NCBI RefSeq assembly: GCF_932274485.2
Contig: NC_065884.2
Span: 55,428,546 to 55,492,545 of the forward strand
DNA from: Patella vulgata
Lineage: Eukaryota; Mollusca; Gastropoda; Patellidae
Reading direction: 5' to 3'
Length of the DNA: 64,000 nucleotides
Under the pieces are notes generated by a model that worked only from the letters and a program-made list of their open reading frames with translations, searched no databases and was not told where the DNA came from. Positions 1 to 9,915 of this stretch are shown piece after piece; the first letter of the stretch is position 1, and each line of letters opens with the position of its first letter. The position numbers and the translations under genes were made by a program.

Positions 1-4
1 AACC

Positions 5-575
5 CTTTCTTTGAAAGTAATGATTGTGCCAAATTTGAACAAATTCCATCTAGATTCGCGGCCTGTAGGTAGAGTGTTGACAGATCAAATGTAAAATAAA
101 AAAAAAAAACCCAAAAACCCCAGACCTATAAAAATATATTTTCTTAAACTCTTTTAATTTTGAAATTATATTGTTTTCACATGTGCTAAGTGTTTTAGCG
201 AATATTTATAGAAGGTAATATAATCCTTTAGTGGCATTTAGCAATTGAAAACATAACAAAACTGACACAGTTTGGGACAACAATCACTGTTTTATTATAC
301 ACAAATGATAACGATAAGAGAATACTTATCGAAACGTTGTGCTTGTGTATAATAAAACAGTGATTGTTGTCCCATATAACTGTGTCAGTTTTGTTTTTTA
401 TTTATAGAAGGGTCTTGTAGATAAAGACTATAGCGCATGTGCAGTTTTAAACTTCCGAGACGACAAGTCGATGATACGACAGTTTAGTGTTTTGTCGTAC
501 CAACACTTTACCTACAGGCCGCGAATCTAGATGGACTTTGTTCCAATTTGGCACAATCATTACTTTCAAAGAAAG
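5..575. mobile_element. Foldback/MITE-like element with ~85-bp terminal inverted repeats
   Basis: Bases 5-95 (starting CTTTCTTTGAAAGTAATG) reappear as reverse complement at about 488-575 with few mismatches. Both arms carry the string TCTAGATTCGCGGCCTGTAG. There is no coding capacity between the arms. This is the shape of a non-autonomous DNA transposon. The left flank is cut by the window edge, so a target-site duplication cannot be judged and the superfamily is unknown. Confidence 0.7.
255..396. mobile_element. Nested hairpin element inside the 5-575 element
   Basis: Arms 255-305 and 343-396 are inverted copies: AACAAAACTGACACAG on the left matches CTGTGTCAGTTTTGTT on the right, and CAATCACTGTTTTATTATA matches TATAATAAAACAGTGATTG. 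A ~37-bp centre separates them. The element lies wholly inside the larger foldback element, so it probably inserted later. Confidence 0.65.
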
Positions 576-1554
576 GATGACACCCACGGATGTAAATGCA
601 TGACCGAACCACGACTGTCATATTGAAACTTGTTTTTTAAAATCTTTTTTTCTTCGATCGGCTGCTTCCCTTGTTTTCAAGTTAAATGGTGATCCATTAG
701 AAGGAACATTTTGAGTAAATGTATCATTGATACGGATTCGAAATGTAATATTTACTACCCTATGTTGTTTAATCAATTTTAGACACATTAATTTCCAGTC
801 GTATCAAACATCATTGATAGGGACCTGCCATTTTATTGATTCCGAAATTATTTGTTAAACAAAATAAGAGGGGGGGGGTGCGTAGGGGACTTTCGGAGTG
901 TGTTCATAGCTGAAGGCAATACTGGGCCTATTTTTAATCATCTAGGCCCCGATCCCATTAGTGCTGCCAAACGGATGAATACGCGATAAGGTCAATAACA
1001 GCTGCAAATCGCTTTCTTCACCTCATAAAAAAACCTCCCCTGCACTTATTGGGATGGCGTGCTACACCAATGCAGTGATTTTCTGTGATCTGATTTGAGG
1101 TTTTATATAATCCCCTTCCCACTCTAATAAAATAAATTGGAAATCTTCTGAAATCGCTTCTAAACTATCGCTTCAGTAATCTATAAGTATTGGTGGGTGT
1201 CGTACACGAGGCAATGCATGCTTGTTCGATACCTACCGACACCACTTCTTATTCAAGGAATTAACATAGCTGACTCACTTGTGTCCTATTATAATTCTAG
1301 ATTTTTTTAATATAATACTAATAATTCAATTTTGGGCGCAAAATGTTTCATTATTTTGAGAAAACGAATAATTAATCAACACTTTCCTATTATCTCTTTT
1401 GACGAGTCTTATTGTATCTAATCTGATGTAATGAGTACAGCTGTATTTTTGTGACTTGTAGAAAGAGACTATGCCAATAAGTCGACATCTCGACGTTAGG
1501 ATAAAAATAACACGATGATACGACAGAGTTAAGTGTCGTATGATTGCGCCAATA
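576..1554. other. Stretch with no recognised gene
   Basis: AT-rich sequence with a short G run near 870. No reading frame shows a recognisable domain, and no clear repeat partner was found elsewhere in the window. Confidence 0.4.
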
Positions 1555-1625
1555 CTGTTGTGATGTCGTGTTGTCGCGTTATGAAAAGGGCGAGATTTAA
1601 CATGGCCACTATCAGCCACCATAGA
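1555..1625 (-). mobile_element. Terminal fragment related to the CGACATCACGAC foldback family
   Basis: The stretch reads through TGTCGCGTTATGAAAA and then TATCAGCCACCATA. This matches in order the right terminus of the element at 17348-18717 (TTGTCGCGTTATGAAAGG, then CAATCAGCCACCATA). It is a lone end with no partner arm nearby, so it is a decayed relic. Confidence 0.5.
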
Positions 1626-1770
1626 TTTGCGACTCGGATGGGATTATTTACTTTTGAACACGCATGCCGCACAAACACAACTATACATTCGTTTTACGGG
1701 CTTTATCACACTTCGGTCAAAACTGTCGAATCGAGAATTAATGTTCCGCTTCTTACGGGGTCATACGGGC
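1626..1770 (+). repeat. 145-bp segment duplicated at 3186-3331
   Basis: The segment begins GCGACTCGGATGGGATTATT and runs to TCATACGGGCTTA. It recurs almost unchanged at 3186-3331. The first copy is followed by an inverted piece (1784-1941); the second is followed by the tandem unit at 3333. The reading frame through it has no recognised domain. Confidence 0.8.
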
Positions 1771-1783
1771 TTACTGTCTGATT

Positions 1784-1941
1784 CATCGTAAATTTTAAAC
1801 GGATTTCTTCGATTATGAACAAACTACTTAACGTTGGTTATTATAAACTTACCTGTGTGTTTGTAATGAACTCCCGTTCGATAAAATCCATTGCACAACT
1901 AATTATCACAACGATGAAAACAAGTTCTCTCTTGAAAAATT
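1784..1941 (-). repeat. Inverted copy of the tail of the 650-bp tandem unit
   Basis: This is the reverse complement of about 3820-3990 and 4475-4630: GATTCATCGTAAATTTTAAA here equals TTTAAAATTTACGATGAATC there. It shows that rearrangement at 1.6-4.6 kb included an inversion as well as tandem duplication. Confidence 0.8.
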
Positions 1942-2064
1942 GAAATATCACAAACTTTTCCCAGAGAAAAATACCAATATGGAAGATGGTTACGTCACTC
2001 TGCGGAAGATATCATTTCGTATTAGGGGTGACAGCATAGGAAATTCAAGTACAATTACGACAAG

Positions 2065-2210
2065 AATCCATGACCACTCGGACCAAAGATCACTCGGTTC
2101 AAGACCAGTCGGACCAAGTGATAGACCACTCAGCCCAAACAAATAGACTACTCGGACCATACAAAAAGACTATTCGGACCCAACAGAAAGACGACTCGGA
2201 CCAATAATAA
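2065..2210 (+). repeat. Short tandem repeat, 'ACTCGGACCA' family
   Basis: Degenerate ~15-30-bp repeats built on GACCACTCGGACCAA and GACCAGTCGGACCAA. The same motif appears on the other strand at 2938-3047, so the two arrays form an imperfect inverted pair around 2.2-2.9 kb. The short peptides they encode are low-complexity artefacts. Confidence 0.75.
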
Positions 2211-2430
2211 AATGTTGTTTTAATAAATTGATAATTGCGTTTGTTTTAATATAATTACTCGAACCAATAATAAAGTGTTATTTTAATAAATTGATAATTG
2301 TGTTTATTTTAATATGACTACTCGAACCAATAATAAAGTGTTATTTGAATAAATTGATAATTGTGTGTGTTTTAATATGACTACTCGAACTAATAATAAC
2401 GTGTTGTTTGAATAAATTGATAATTGTATT
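2210..2430 (+). repeat. ~63-bp tandem repeat, 3-4 copies
   Basis: The repeat unit contains ACTCGAACCAATAATAAAG and then TAAATTGATAATTG. It directly follows the ACTCGGACCA array, and its unit begins with the same ACTCGAACCA string, so one array may have seeded the other. Confidence 0.75.
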
Positions 2431-2661
2431 CCAAATCGCAAAATATCGAGAACCACACTTGTAGTCACGTTTAAAAAGGGGCATATAAACGTCCGGTCTT
2501 CGTATTATTATGTGCTGTTTATATTAACGCATCAAGGGCGGATAACTTGAAAACGTGTCTCCACCCCCCCCCCCCCCCCATATATAGTAACCCAGGGGTT
2601 AGTGGGGTAGAACGGAATGAAACCACTGGGGATACCGCGAATGTGGAAAAAGTAAAATTAG

Positions 2662-2757
2662 GCTATCAGACAAGAACAGTATACCCGTATATGTAGAAAC
2701 TGTCAAAAGTCTGGACATACCGAGTCTCATTGCAAGAGTAAAGAAAAATTAGATTGA
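2662..2757 (+). pseudogene. CCHC zinc-knuckle remnant, retroelement-derived
   Basis: A 31-codon open stretch encodes a classic C-x2-C-x4-H-x4-C knuckle (CRNCQKSGHTESHC) followed by a basic tail and a stop. Such knuckles occur in LINE ORF1 proteins and in Gag proteins of LTR elements. No other part of either is recognisable next to it, so the family is unresolved. It is a fossil fragment lying between the two inverted ACTCGGACCA arrays. Confidence 0.5.
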
Positions 2758-2937
2758 TATTTTTTTTTGGCACCATTATTAATTAATTTTAAAACTAATC
2801 GTTGATTTATTTACGTACACAAAATTGAACCAAACAACTCTAAATATAAGAATTCCGTATAAGAATTATTTGCTTCTTTGTATTGTGATTTAATAATAAA
2901 TAAATAGCATATTGTCTAGCCTTATAATATAATTTAA

Positions 2938-3047
2938 TTGGTCCGACTGGTCTTGTTTTGGTCCGACTGGTCTTAGTCCGAGTAGTCTTTGGTCCGACTG
3001 GTCTTAGTCCGAGTAGTCTTTGGTCCGAGTGGTCTGGATACCTACGA
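2938..3047 (-). repeat. ACTCGGACCA-family array, inverted copy
   Basis: About six alternating units of TGGTCCGACTGGTCTT and AGTCCGAGTAGTCTT. It is the complement of the motif at 2065-2210. Confidence 0.75.
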
Positions 3048-3185
3048 CAATTGGCATTGAGTTTGAGCGTTCGCACACATAACTACCCGCATTCCTGTAT
3101 TTAGTTACCGTCTTTTACATTCTAGTAAAATCTCTGCAAATTTTATAGCTTTACTTTTTGAAATATTTTGTTCTAATTATTTGAT

Positions 3186-3331
3186 TAGCGACTCGGATGG
3201 GATTATTTACTTTTGAACACGCATGCCGCACAAACACAACTATACATTCGTTTTACGGGCTTTATCACACTTCGGTCAAAACTGTCGAATCGAGAATTAA
3301 TGTTCCGCTTCTTACGGGGTCATACGGGCTT
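3186..3331 (+). repeat. Second copy of the 145-bp segment at 1626-1770
   Basis: Near-identical to 1626-1770. Here it runs straight into the tandem unit beginning GTAGCATTATATACCCACCC. Confidence 0.8.
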
Positions 3332-3332
3332 A

Positions 3333-3991
3333 GTAGCATTATATACCCACCCGGGCACCCAATACGGCAATAGACACGCTGAGGGCTGCCGCAACACGCT
3401 TAAAGATGTTACTGAAGCGGTTATTATTCGATCGAAAGAATGCGTATAAAATTAAAAATACACTCAGAGAATTCGGAGGTAAGCTTCATGATCCTTGTTA
3501 AATTATTTATAACATAAAGAAGATAGGATATTTATAGTTTATTCATGACTTTATTTTTACGAGTATCCGTGCAATCAGTGATATTTTAATTGTGAAGAAA
3601 ATTTGATAGACTGGCGATCAATGGTTTCCATATAAATCTCCTATGTAATTGCCTTCAATTGATATTTTTCGTCGCCCAAACCCATATACGATCAAAATGA
3701 TCGCGCTGTCAAACTATCTTTCAATGTTAACCAACCCCCGCAACAGGTATATTGGATTCGACCAATACGTCACGAAGACATTGTTGACATCGACTCTGTC
3801 GAAATTACAAGTAAATTTTCAAATTTTTCAAGAGAGAACTTGTTCTCATCGTTGTGATAATCAGTTGTGCAATGGATTTTATCGAACGGGAGTTCATTAC
3901 AAACACACAGGTGAGTTTATAATAACCAAAGTTAAGTAGTTTGTTCATAATCGAAGAAATCCGTTTAAAATTTACGATGAATCAGACAGTA
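3333..3991 (+). repeat. Tandem duplication, unit 1 (~659 bp), with exon-like segments
   Basis: The unit begins GTAGCATTATATACCCACCC and is repeated from 3992. Two pieces look like old exons. The first is a ~130-bp stretch ending TTCGGAG followed by GTAAGC, a good 5' splice site. The second is a short stretch encoding MDFIEREFITNTQ followed by GTGAGT. In the second unit the first stretch reads openly (AAATRLKMLLKRLLFDR). In this unit an 8-bp local duplication near 3365 disrupts that frame. No protein family is recognised. Confidence 0.6.
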
Positions 3992-4638
3992 GTAGCATTA
4001 TATACCCACCCGGGCACCCAATAGACACGCTGAGGGCTGCCGCAACACGCTTAAAGATGTTACTGAAGCGGTTATTATTCGATCGAAAGAATGCGTATAA
4101 AATTAAAAATACACTCAGAGAATTCGGAGGTAAGCTTCATGATCCTTGTTAAATTATTTATAACATAAAGAAGATAGGATATTTATAGTTTATACATGAC
4201 TTTATTTTTACGAGTATCCGTGCAATCAGTGATATTTTAATTGTGAAGAAAATTTGATAGACTGGCGATCAATGGTTTCCATATAAATCTCCTATGTAAT
4301 TGCCTTCAATTGATACTTTTCGTCGCCCAAACCCATATACGATCAAAATGATCGCGCTGTCAAACTATCTTTCAATGTTAACCAACCCCCGCAACAGGTA
4401 TATTGGATTCGACCAATACGTCACGAAGACATTGTTGACATCGACTCTGTCGAAATTACAAGTAAATTTTCAAATTTTTCAAGAGAGAACTTGTTCTCAT
4501 CGTTGTGATAATTAGTTGTGCAATGGATTTTATCGAACGGGAGTTCATTACAAACACACAGGTAAGTTTATAATAACCAAAGTTAAGTAGTTTGTTCATA
4601 ATCGAAGAAATCCGTTTAAAATTTACGATGGTTCACAC
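3992..4638 (+). repeat. Tandem duplication, unit 2 (~647 bp)
   Basis: Repeats 3333-3991 at about 98% by eye, lacking the 8-bp duplication CGGCAATA. It keeps both candidate 5' splice sites (GGTAAGC near 4131 and AGGTAAGT near 4560). Whether it is part of a transcribed gene cannot be told from sequence. Confidence 0.75.
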
Positions 4639-4639
4639 A

Positions 4640-4980
4640 GTAACAGTTATCTTATAAACAATACTATTTCAAATATTAATCATATAAACAGTAATAGTTC
4701 GAATATACTTCGGTACTAGATCGACTGACTTATCATCAACCTTTGACAAGAGAAATCACGACTTAAAACCCATTCTAAAAGACTTAAAATTCTTACCTTG
4801 AAGCGAGAAAATCCAAAAACAATAAAATAATAGTAGGGTGTCTCGTGCAGCGATAATTATCCTTACAGAAAGTTGAACTCAACACGGCGAATGTGCACGC
4901 TTCAGTGGCTTGTCTCGAAGTGAATATTGCTTTGAGTTTATGAATGGTTAAATTAGCATAGCTTATTAAGTTCAACAATG
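4640..4980 (-). repeat. Inverted partner of 18.77-19.27 kb, with an exon-like ORF
   Basis: On the minus strand this region matches 18770-19275, including the string GACAAGCCACTGAAGCG and the repeat AACTATTACTGTTTATA. The minus strand also has a 61-codon frame ending at CTTCAAG followed by GTAAGA, a possible exon end. The frame is not kept upstream in the 18.8-kb copy, so a noncoding first exon or chance is as likely as protein coding. Confidence 0.6.
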
Positions 4981-5730
4981 TAGATACATTAGTTTCAATT
5001 TCATATCACACAGTTTGTATATGGTAAGGTATCTTTAAAGGTTAATTACGTATTGTTTAATGGTCGAGAGCGAGACATTAAGTAATATATTGTAACAACA
5101 TATATACAAAATATTACGCAATGTCTTAAGCTCGAGACCATTAAACAACTTAAAATACAGACACTTGCACGTGCTTTGCAATGAAATACGTCACTCGAGT
5201 TCAATATTTTACTAAGTTACGCTTAGCACATTGCCCGTACGATTTTTTGAAATAATGGTACTCCAACATCAAAGGATGACGTCATATCTGTATTTTAAAT
5301 GTCATGTATATATTTTTTCAGTTTCAATATTGGCTGCATAAGCAAATTACCAAGGAAAAGATCATATAATAAAAGAAATTCAAAAATAAAAAAATTAAAG
5401 AAGAAATGGCGGCTAACTATTTAATTCTAATAGAAAAGATTGTTGTTATGGTATTTTGGAATCTAAAATTCAGTTTAATATAGTAAAACTGTACACCTAC
5501 ATGTATGTGCACAGTCAGAATCTTAGTTAAGTCTAGATAGATATGACTGACTCATCAGTGACATAGCAAATCAACACATGAAACAAAATAAATGTAATTA
5601 AATTAACACTTTTTTAAGTAAATCAAAATTGCTAATCAATTTAAGCCAATTAATACATTGCTTTCTTTCAGTTTTCAGTTACCAGCCCCCCCCCCCCCCC
5701 CACGCCGAGATGAAGACAGTTGGAAATGGC
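4978..5730 (+). repeat. Segment shared with 29140-29670 (unit 0 / unit 1)
   Basis: From TAGATACATTAGTTTCAATT to CAGTTGGAAATGGCTATTG the two regions align in the same direction with few changes, except that this copy carries a ~249-bp insertion (5050-5298). It marks an older partial copy of the same large duplication unit. Confidence 0.8.
5050..5298. mobile_element. Foldback insertion, absent from the paralogous site near 29221
   Basis: The paralogous region reads straight from GGTTAATTAC to ATGTCATGTA, defining an empty site. The insert holds a hairpin (TTGTTTAATGGTCGAG ... CTCGAGACCATTAAACAA) followed by a ~150-bp piece bounded by TTAAAATACAGA and TCTGTATTTTAA. Related sequence lies at 13677-13785, and a fragment of the hairpin lies near 15050. 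No gene is present. Probably two nested MITE-like pieces. Confidence 0.65.
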
Positions 5731-6468
5731 TATTGATATTATGACCGACACAAGTCATATGATTTCTATATATTAAAAACCAATGTTACTTTTCCCATTT
5801 TGGCAAACATATCATAAATATATTTTATTTACCTATTTATTTCTCAAGTAAGATACGTGTTGAATTAAACAGACACTGGCATGAGTGATATATTGTTCTT
5901 ATAAAAACACATAGCCAATTGACTCTTTACAACCAAATATCAACTGGCCCCTGGGTTATAGAACCTTATTAAACCAGCCACCGGCTATTACGCCAGATAT
6001 AATTTAGACGAAGCATTACAGTCTAAACAATGGCGAGATTAAGTATTGGTCATTAACCAAACTCTCTATAGAATGAACTATTGTTTTAGATTTCAACTTG
6101 GAAGCAATATTTTATAGTTTAATTGTCAATGTGTCATAATTGTCTATTATGTATTTTGTAGAATTGTATTTCAAACATAGAGTGAGCTTAGTCTCAGCTA
6201 TGGTGAGAGACGTAGTGTAGTCGAGCCGACAAAACGTGTCTTGGAAGCTCTCTTCTCTAACCTGTGTTGTTAAAGAGTTATTTAGTATCCGATAATGGCC
6301 ATCTAATCGTTAAAATAGATGCGATCCAGATACCCCTGACATGATATAATACCACAGCACTAAATAAATATAATATTCGTATTCAAGTTAGACAAGACTT
6401 TAGTATTCTCAGTTGGCGACAGCCTTACTGTCATGGCCGTCATGGCCGCCGTGACTCACTATAAACAC
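5731..6468. other. Stretch with no recognised gene
   Basis: AT-rich, no domain-bearing frame. The part around 6175-6430 (AGTGAGCTTAGTCTCAGCTA ... TTGGCGACAGCC) has the look of a retroelement terminal region next to a primer-binding-like sequence, but no second copy or coding region supports that. Confidence 0.3.
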
Positions 6469-6604
6469 TATGGGGATGCTCGATTCTACTCACACCACCT
6501 CAGCTGTTGGGACTGACAGAACTGTGACAGGACTGAATTCCGCGTCACTCGATTGCAATTCTGTCAATTCGGTACGTTCCGGACTGTGAATCGAGCATCC
6601 CCTA
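6469..6604. mobile_element. Small palindromic MITE (136 bp) with TA at both ends
   Basis: The left end TATGGGGATGCTCGATTC is mirrored by GAATCGAGCATCCCCTA on the right. TA at both edges fits a Tc1/mariner-type target duplication. It sits just ahead of, or within, the 5' untranslated part of the LINE that follows. Confidence 0.65.
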
Positions 6605-6664
6605 AGACAACCTCAACTCACTAATTATAACCAGAGACAAGCTGTTAAAAGTAATTTATTGACA

Positions 6665-7872
6665 ATGAGTTTCATAAAATCTACAAAGATGACAATTAAC
6701 CCCAATGGGGAAATGAGTGTTACAAACCATATAAATAGAGACAATACAATGGAGCTTATACCTGATGATGATAACTCCTCGACTGGGATAGCTTCTGTCG
6801 ACATCCTATACTTCTTGCATGCTAAGGATTATAACGTCAACAATATAAAATGTCTGCAAAATGTAGGTAAAGGTAAATTTTGCCATACCCTCCGAGATAT
6901 CCTTTCTAAGGATATCTTTCTTGAAACCTTCAAAAACTTTTCTGTGAATAACTGCAATTTCACAGTTGAAGCTGCAGGCAACATCACATGGGACTACCCT
7001 GTAGACTCGATTCCGGTAGCCGTCTTTGGCTTACCTTTCGAGATGGACAATAAATATCTTGTTAACAAATTGATAAATTATTGTGAGTTGGTCAAATGTG
7101 ATCGCTCTACCTTCAAACCATTTCCAACTGTGGAAAGCGGTGTTAGAATTGTGTATGTAAAAAAAAAATGTTTAAACCCATCCCTTCTCACATATATGTA
7201 AAGGGGATACATGTATCCATTAAATATGAGGGCCAAATACGGGGCAAAGTCTGTTACAACTGTGGCCTTCATGGTCATCTTGGCCGCGAATGTTCAAAAC
7301 CTGATAAAAGATTCAGCCTTGGAGACAACCCTAAAGCCCCAAATCCAGACAGTCGAATTGAATTTCCTGCTCTGCACCCCCAACCCAGCTCAAATAGTGG
7401 TTTAATATCTTCGGAAACAGCCTCAGAATCTACTCATAGCAATAATAATAATGAACCTATATATGAGAACCAAGATATCATAAACCATGTCCTTGATAAA
7501 TTCCCTTGGGAAGAAAAGAACTTTAATGTCAATACTGTTATTCACTCCCATAATAATACCACAAAAACTAATGAGATAATAACCGGTCAAGCCAATTCCA
7601 AAACCCCAGGAAGTCTAAACCATGACTTGTCAACCTTAAGTTTCATTATAAAACCAGTAAACAACAATGACAACCCTACCCTTACCAGTAGAGCAAATGT
7701 TATCCTCGACCCCGATAGCCATGCTAAGAATGATGTTAACAAGTCTATTGATGATACACCTAGTAGTTATGTCTCTTCCACCCCTACTAATACAGGACCC
7801 TCAGTGGGTCAAAGCTATTTAGAGGATAACAGTATTATTGAAAACTCATCCCATGATATCCATGCGTACTGA
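6665..7872 (+). pseudogene. LINE ORF1: nucleic-acid-binding protein with CCHC zinc knuckle, one frameshift
   Basis: ORF1 proteins coat the LINE RNA in the retrotransposition particle. The first ATG in frame is at 6665. About 175 codons follow, with a segment (VFGLPFEMDNKYLVNKLINY) resembling the RRM-like part of LINE ORF1 proteins. At an A run near 7160-7169 the frame shifts by one base. Thereafter IPSHIYVKGIHVSIKYEGQ leads into the knuckle CYNCGLHGHLGREC (about 7252-7293) and a ~190-residue tail rich in Ser, Asn and Thr. The stop at 7870-7872 overlaps the reading frame of the ORF2 remnant. The shift could also be a sequencing slip in the homopolymer. Confidence 0.75.
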
Positions 7873-9166
7873 ACGACGAGAGCCCTACTTTTGTTGGAGG
7901 AAATGCCCCACCTTCACACCTGGATCTCACGCTCTGTACGCTTGGTATGGCAAACCGCTGCGACTGGCAAGTACACGAAGATGAAACACTTGGCAGCGAC
8001 CATCTACTGATAGAACTCTGCATCCAATGTGAAACAACCAGGGAAGTCTATAACGGGAAACCCAATTGGAAAATAAAAGAGGCTGATTGGGCTAACTTCC
8101 GTGTAGGCTGCCTTGGGTGGAAAGAAGAAGACATCATCGATGCCAACATCGACGTGTACGCAGCCAACATCACGAGTGCTATTATATGAGCCGCAGACGA
8201 CTCCATTCCCAAGACTTCTGGAGGGCAATCAAGGATTAGAAAACCTTGGTGGTCACCAGAATGTCAGAAGGCGGTTAACGAAAGAAAGAAGGCACTACGC
8301 CTACGGAAACGCCACTACAATGAAGTCAATCACCAAAACTACCTGAAGTTGAAATACGCCGCAAGAGACACCATCCGGAAGGCACAAAGCGAACACTGGA
8401 TGACATTCTGTAATGCGTTGAATCAAAACACGCAAACAGGTGCCGTCTGGAAGAAGCTGAACGCCATGAACGGGAAGCGCAGATCATTCAACATACCAGA
8501 CCTAAAGAATGGAGATGAGTACGTTACCAACGGCAATGAAAAGGCAGATCTACTTGCAAAAGCTTTCGCTGACGCAAGCAGGGACGAAAACCTATCACCA
8601 GAGTTCCTGAAGAGAAAGGAAATCTTTTACTCACAGCACTCTTAACTAGAAATTGAACCTAATGAAGGGGCTAAACCAATCAATCTAGCCTTCTCTGAAG
8701 AGGAGTTAAATAAGGCTCTTTCCCTCAAGAAGGATAGTGCGGCTGGTGAGGACAAAGTAAAGTACTCGATGCTCAAACATCTGCCTAGAAATGCCAAAAG
8801 GATACTACTAAATTCTTCAACACATCCTGGCTGGCAGGAGAGGTACCCAAAGAATGGCGGAAAGCCAACGTTATCCCTCTTCCAAAACCAGGTAAAGAGA
8901 GAACAAAGGCAGAGTCCTATCGACCAGTAAGCTTGACATCCACACTGTGCAAAACCTTGGAAACAATGGTTAACATACGACTACAGTTCTATCTGGAGAG
9001 CAACCGACTGATCGACGAAAATCAAAGCGGGTTCAGGAAAGGGCGTTCAACAACGGACCACTTGGTGAGACTACAGCAAGTCATGTCGCACGCACTCCTC
9101 TCTGGGAACCTGTTATGTGTCGTGTTCGTAGATTTAACTAAGGCTTTCGATTTAGTCTGGCTATAA
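7869..9166 (+). pseudogene. LINE ORF2, front part: endonuclease tail and start of reverse transcriptase
   Basis: The fragment opens with the last part of an APE-type endonuclease: HLDLTLCTLG, then the conserved GSDHLLIEL, which is the SDH motif that closes the catalytic site. The catalytic front of the domain is absent, apparently through an internal deletion joining ORF1 to here. A linker follows (KPWWSPECQKAVNERKKALR), typical of LINE proteins, then RT motifs including AESYRPVSLTSTLCKTLE and NQSGFRKGRSTTDHL, and the first catalytic aspartate block CVVFVDLTKAFDLVW. In-frame stops near 8187 and 8643 and a shift near 8810 break it. Residues just after FDLVW are missing. Confidence 0.8.
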
Positions 9167-9174
9167 CGAGCATA

Positions 9175-9915
9175 ATGTTTCGGTGGATCAAAAGCTTTCT
9201 GAGCGATAGAAGGATACAGGTGAATGTAGGCAGATTCCTGAGTGCCGCGCAAACATTAGAAAATGGCACGCCTCAGGGGTCGGTTATCAGTCCCACTCTC
9301 TTCAATATCATGATCAACGACATACAGAAATCTTCCTACCTCGACGCCAAAACTGAGTTAGCTAAATTTGCTGATGACAGTACCATATGGAGGAAAGGGA
9401 GGAACTTCTGTGAACTACAAAAGAACATGCAGAAGGCCTTAGACAAATTCATGGCATGGGCAAACGATTGGGGATTCAAAGTCTCGGAGAAGAAAACAGT
9501 CGGCATGCTTGTAAACAGGGATAGAGGGATAAACAGAATGACTCTGTGTATGAACGGGAAAACCATCGAGTTTAAAGACCAAACCAAGTTCCTTGGCGTA
9601 ATCTTTGACCAAAGGCTGACCTGGAAACCGCACATCGACGAGACTGTAGATAGATGCACCAAAATCCTAAACTTAATGAGGAAAATAACGGGCAGCACAT
9701 GGGGTGCCAATAGAGTTACATTAATGATGGTGTATCGTGCTCTAATACGCTCTGTATTAGACTACGGCTCTTTGGCCTTCATGAACTGTGCGCCAAAACT
9801 CTTAAGTAAGCTTGACACCATCCAATACAAAGCTCTGTGTATTGCGACCGGCATAGGGCTTGGGACTAGGAGAGAGGCATTACTACAGGAAGCCGGGGAG
9901 TTGCCCTATCCCTAA
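9175..9915 (+). pseudogene. LINE ORF2, middle: reverse transcriptase catalytic core and thumb
   Basis: Contains the RT motif GTPQGSVISPTLFNIMINDI and the catalytic FADD box (LAKFADDSTIW), then FLGVIFDQRLTWKPHI and a thumb region with DYGSLAFMN. All are standard in LINE reverse transcriptases, which copy element RNA at nicked target DNA. The catalytic Asp pair is intact. The frame ends at 9915, and the remainder continues in another frame from about 9915, so a shift separates the RT from the RNase H. Confidence 0.85.

Noticed and set aside
5885-6430. Solo LTR with a primer-binding-like site (TTGGCGACAGCC near 6412)
   Set aside because: No second copy, no target duplication and no internal coding region could be found; too weak to call.
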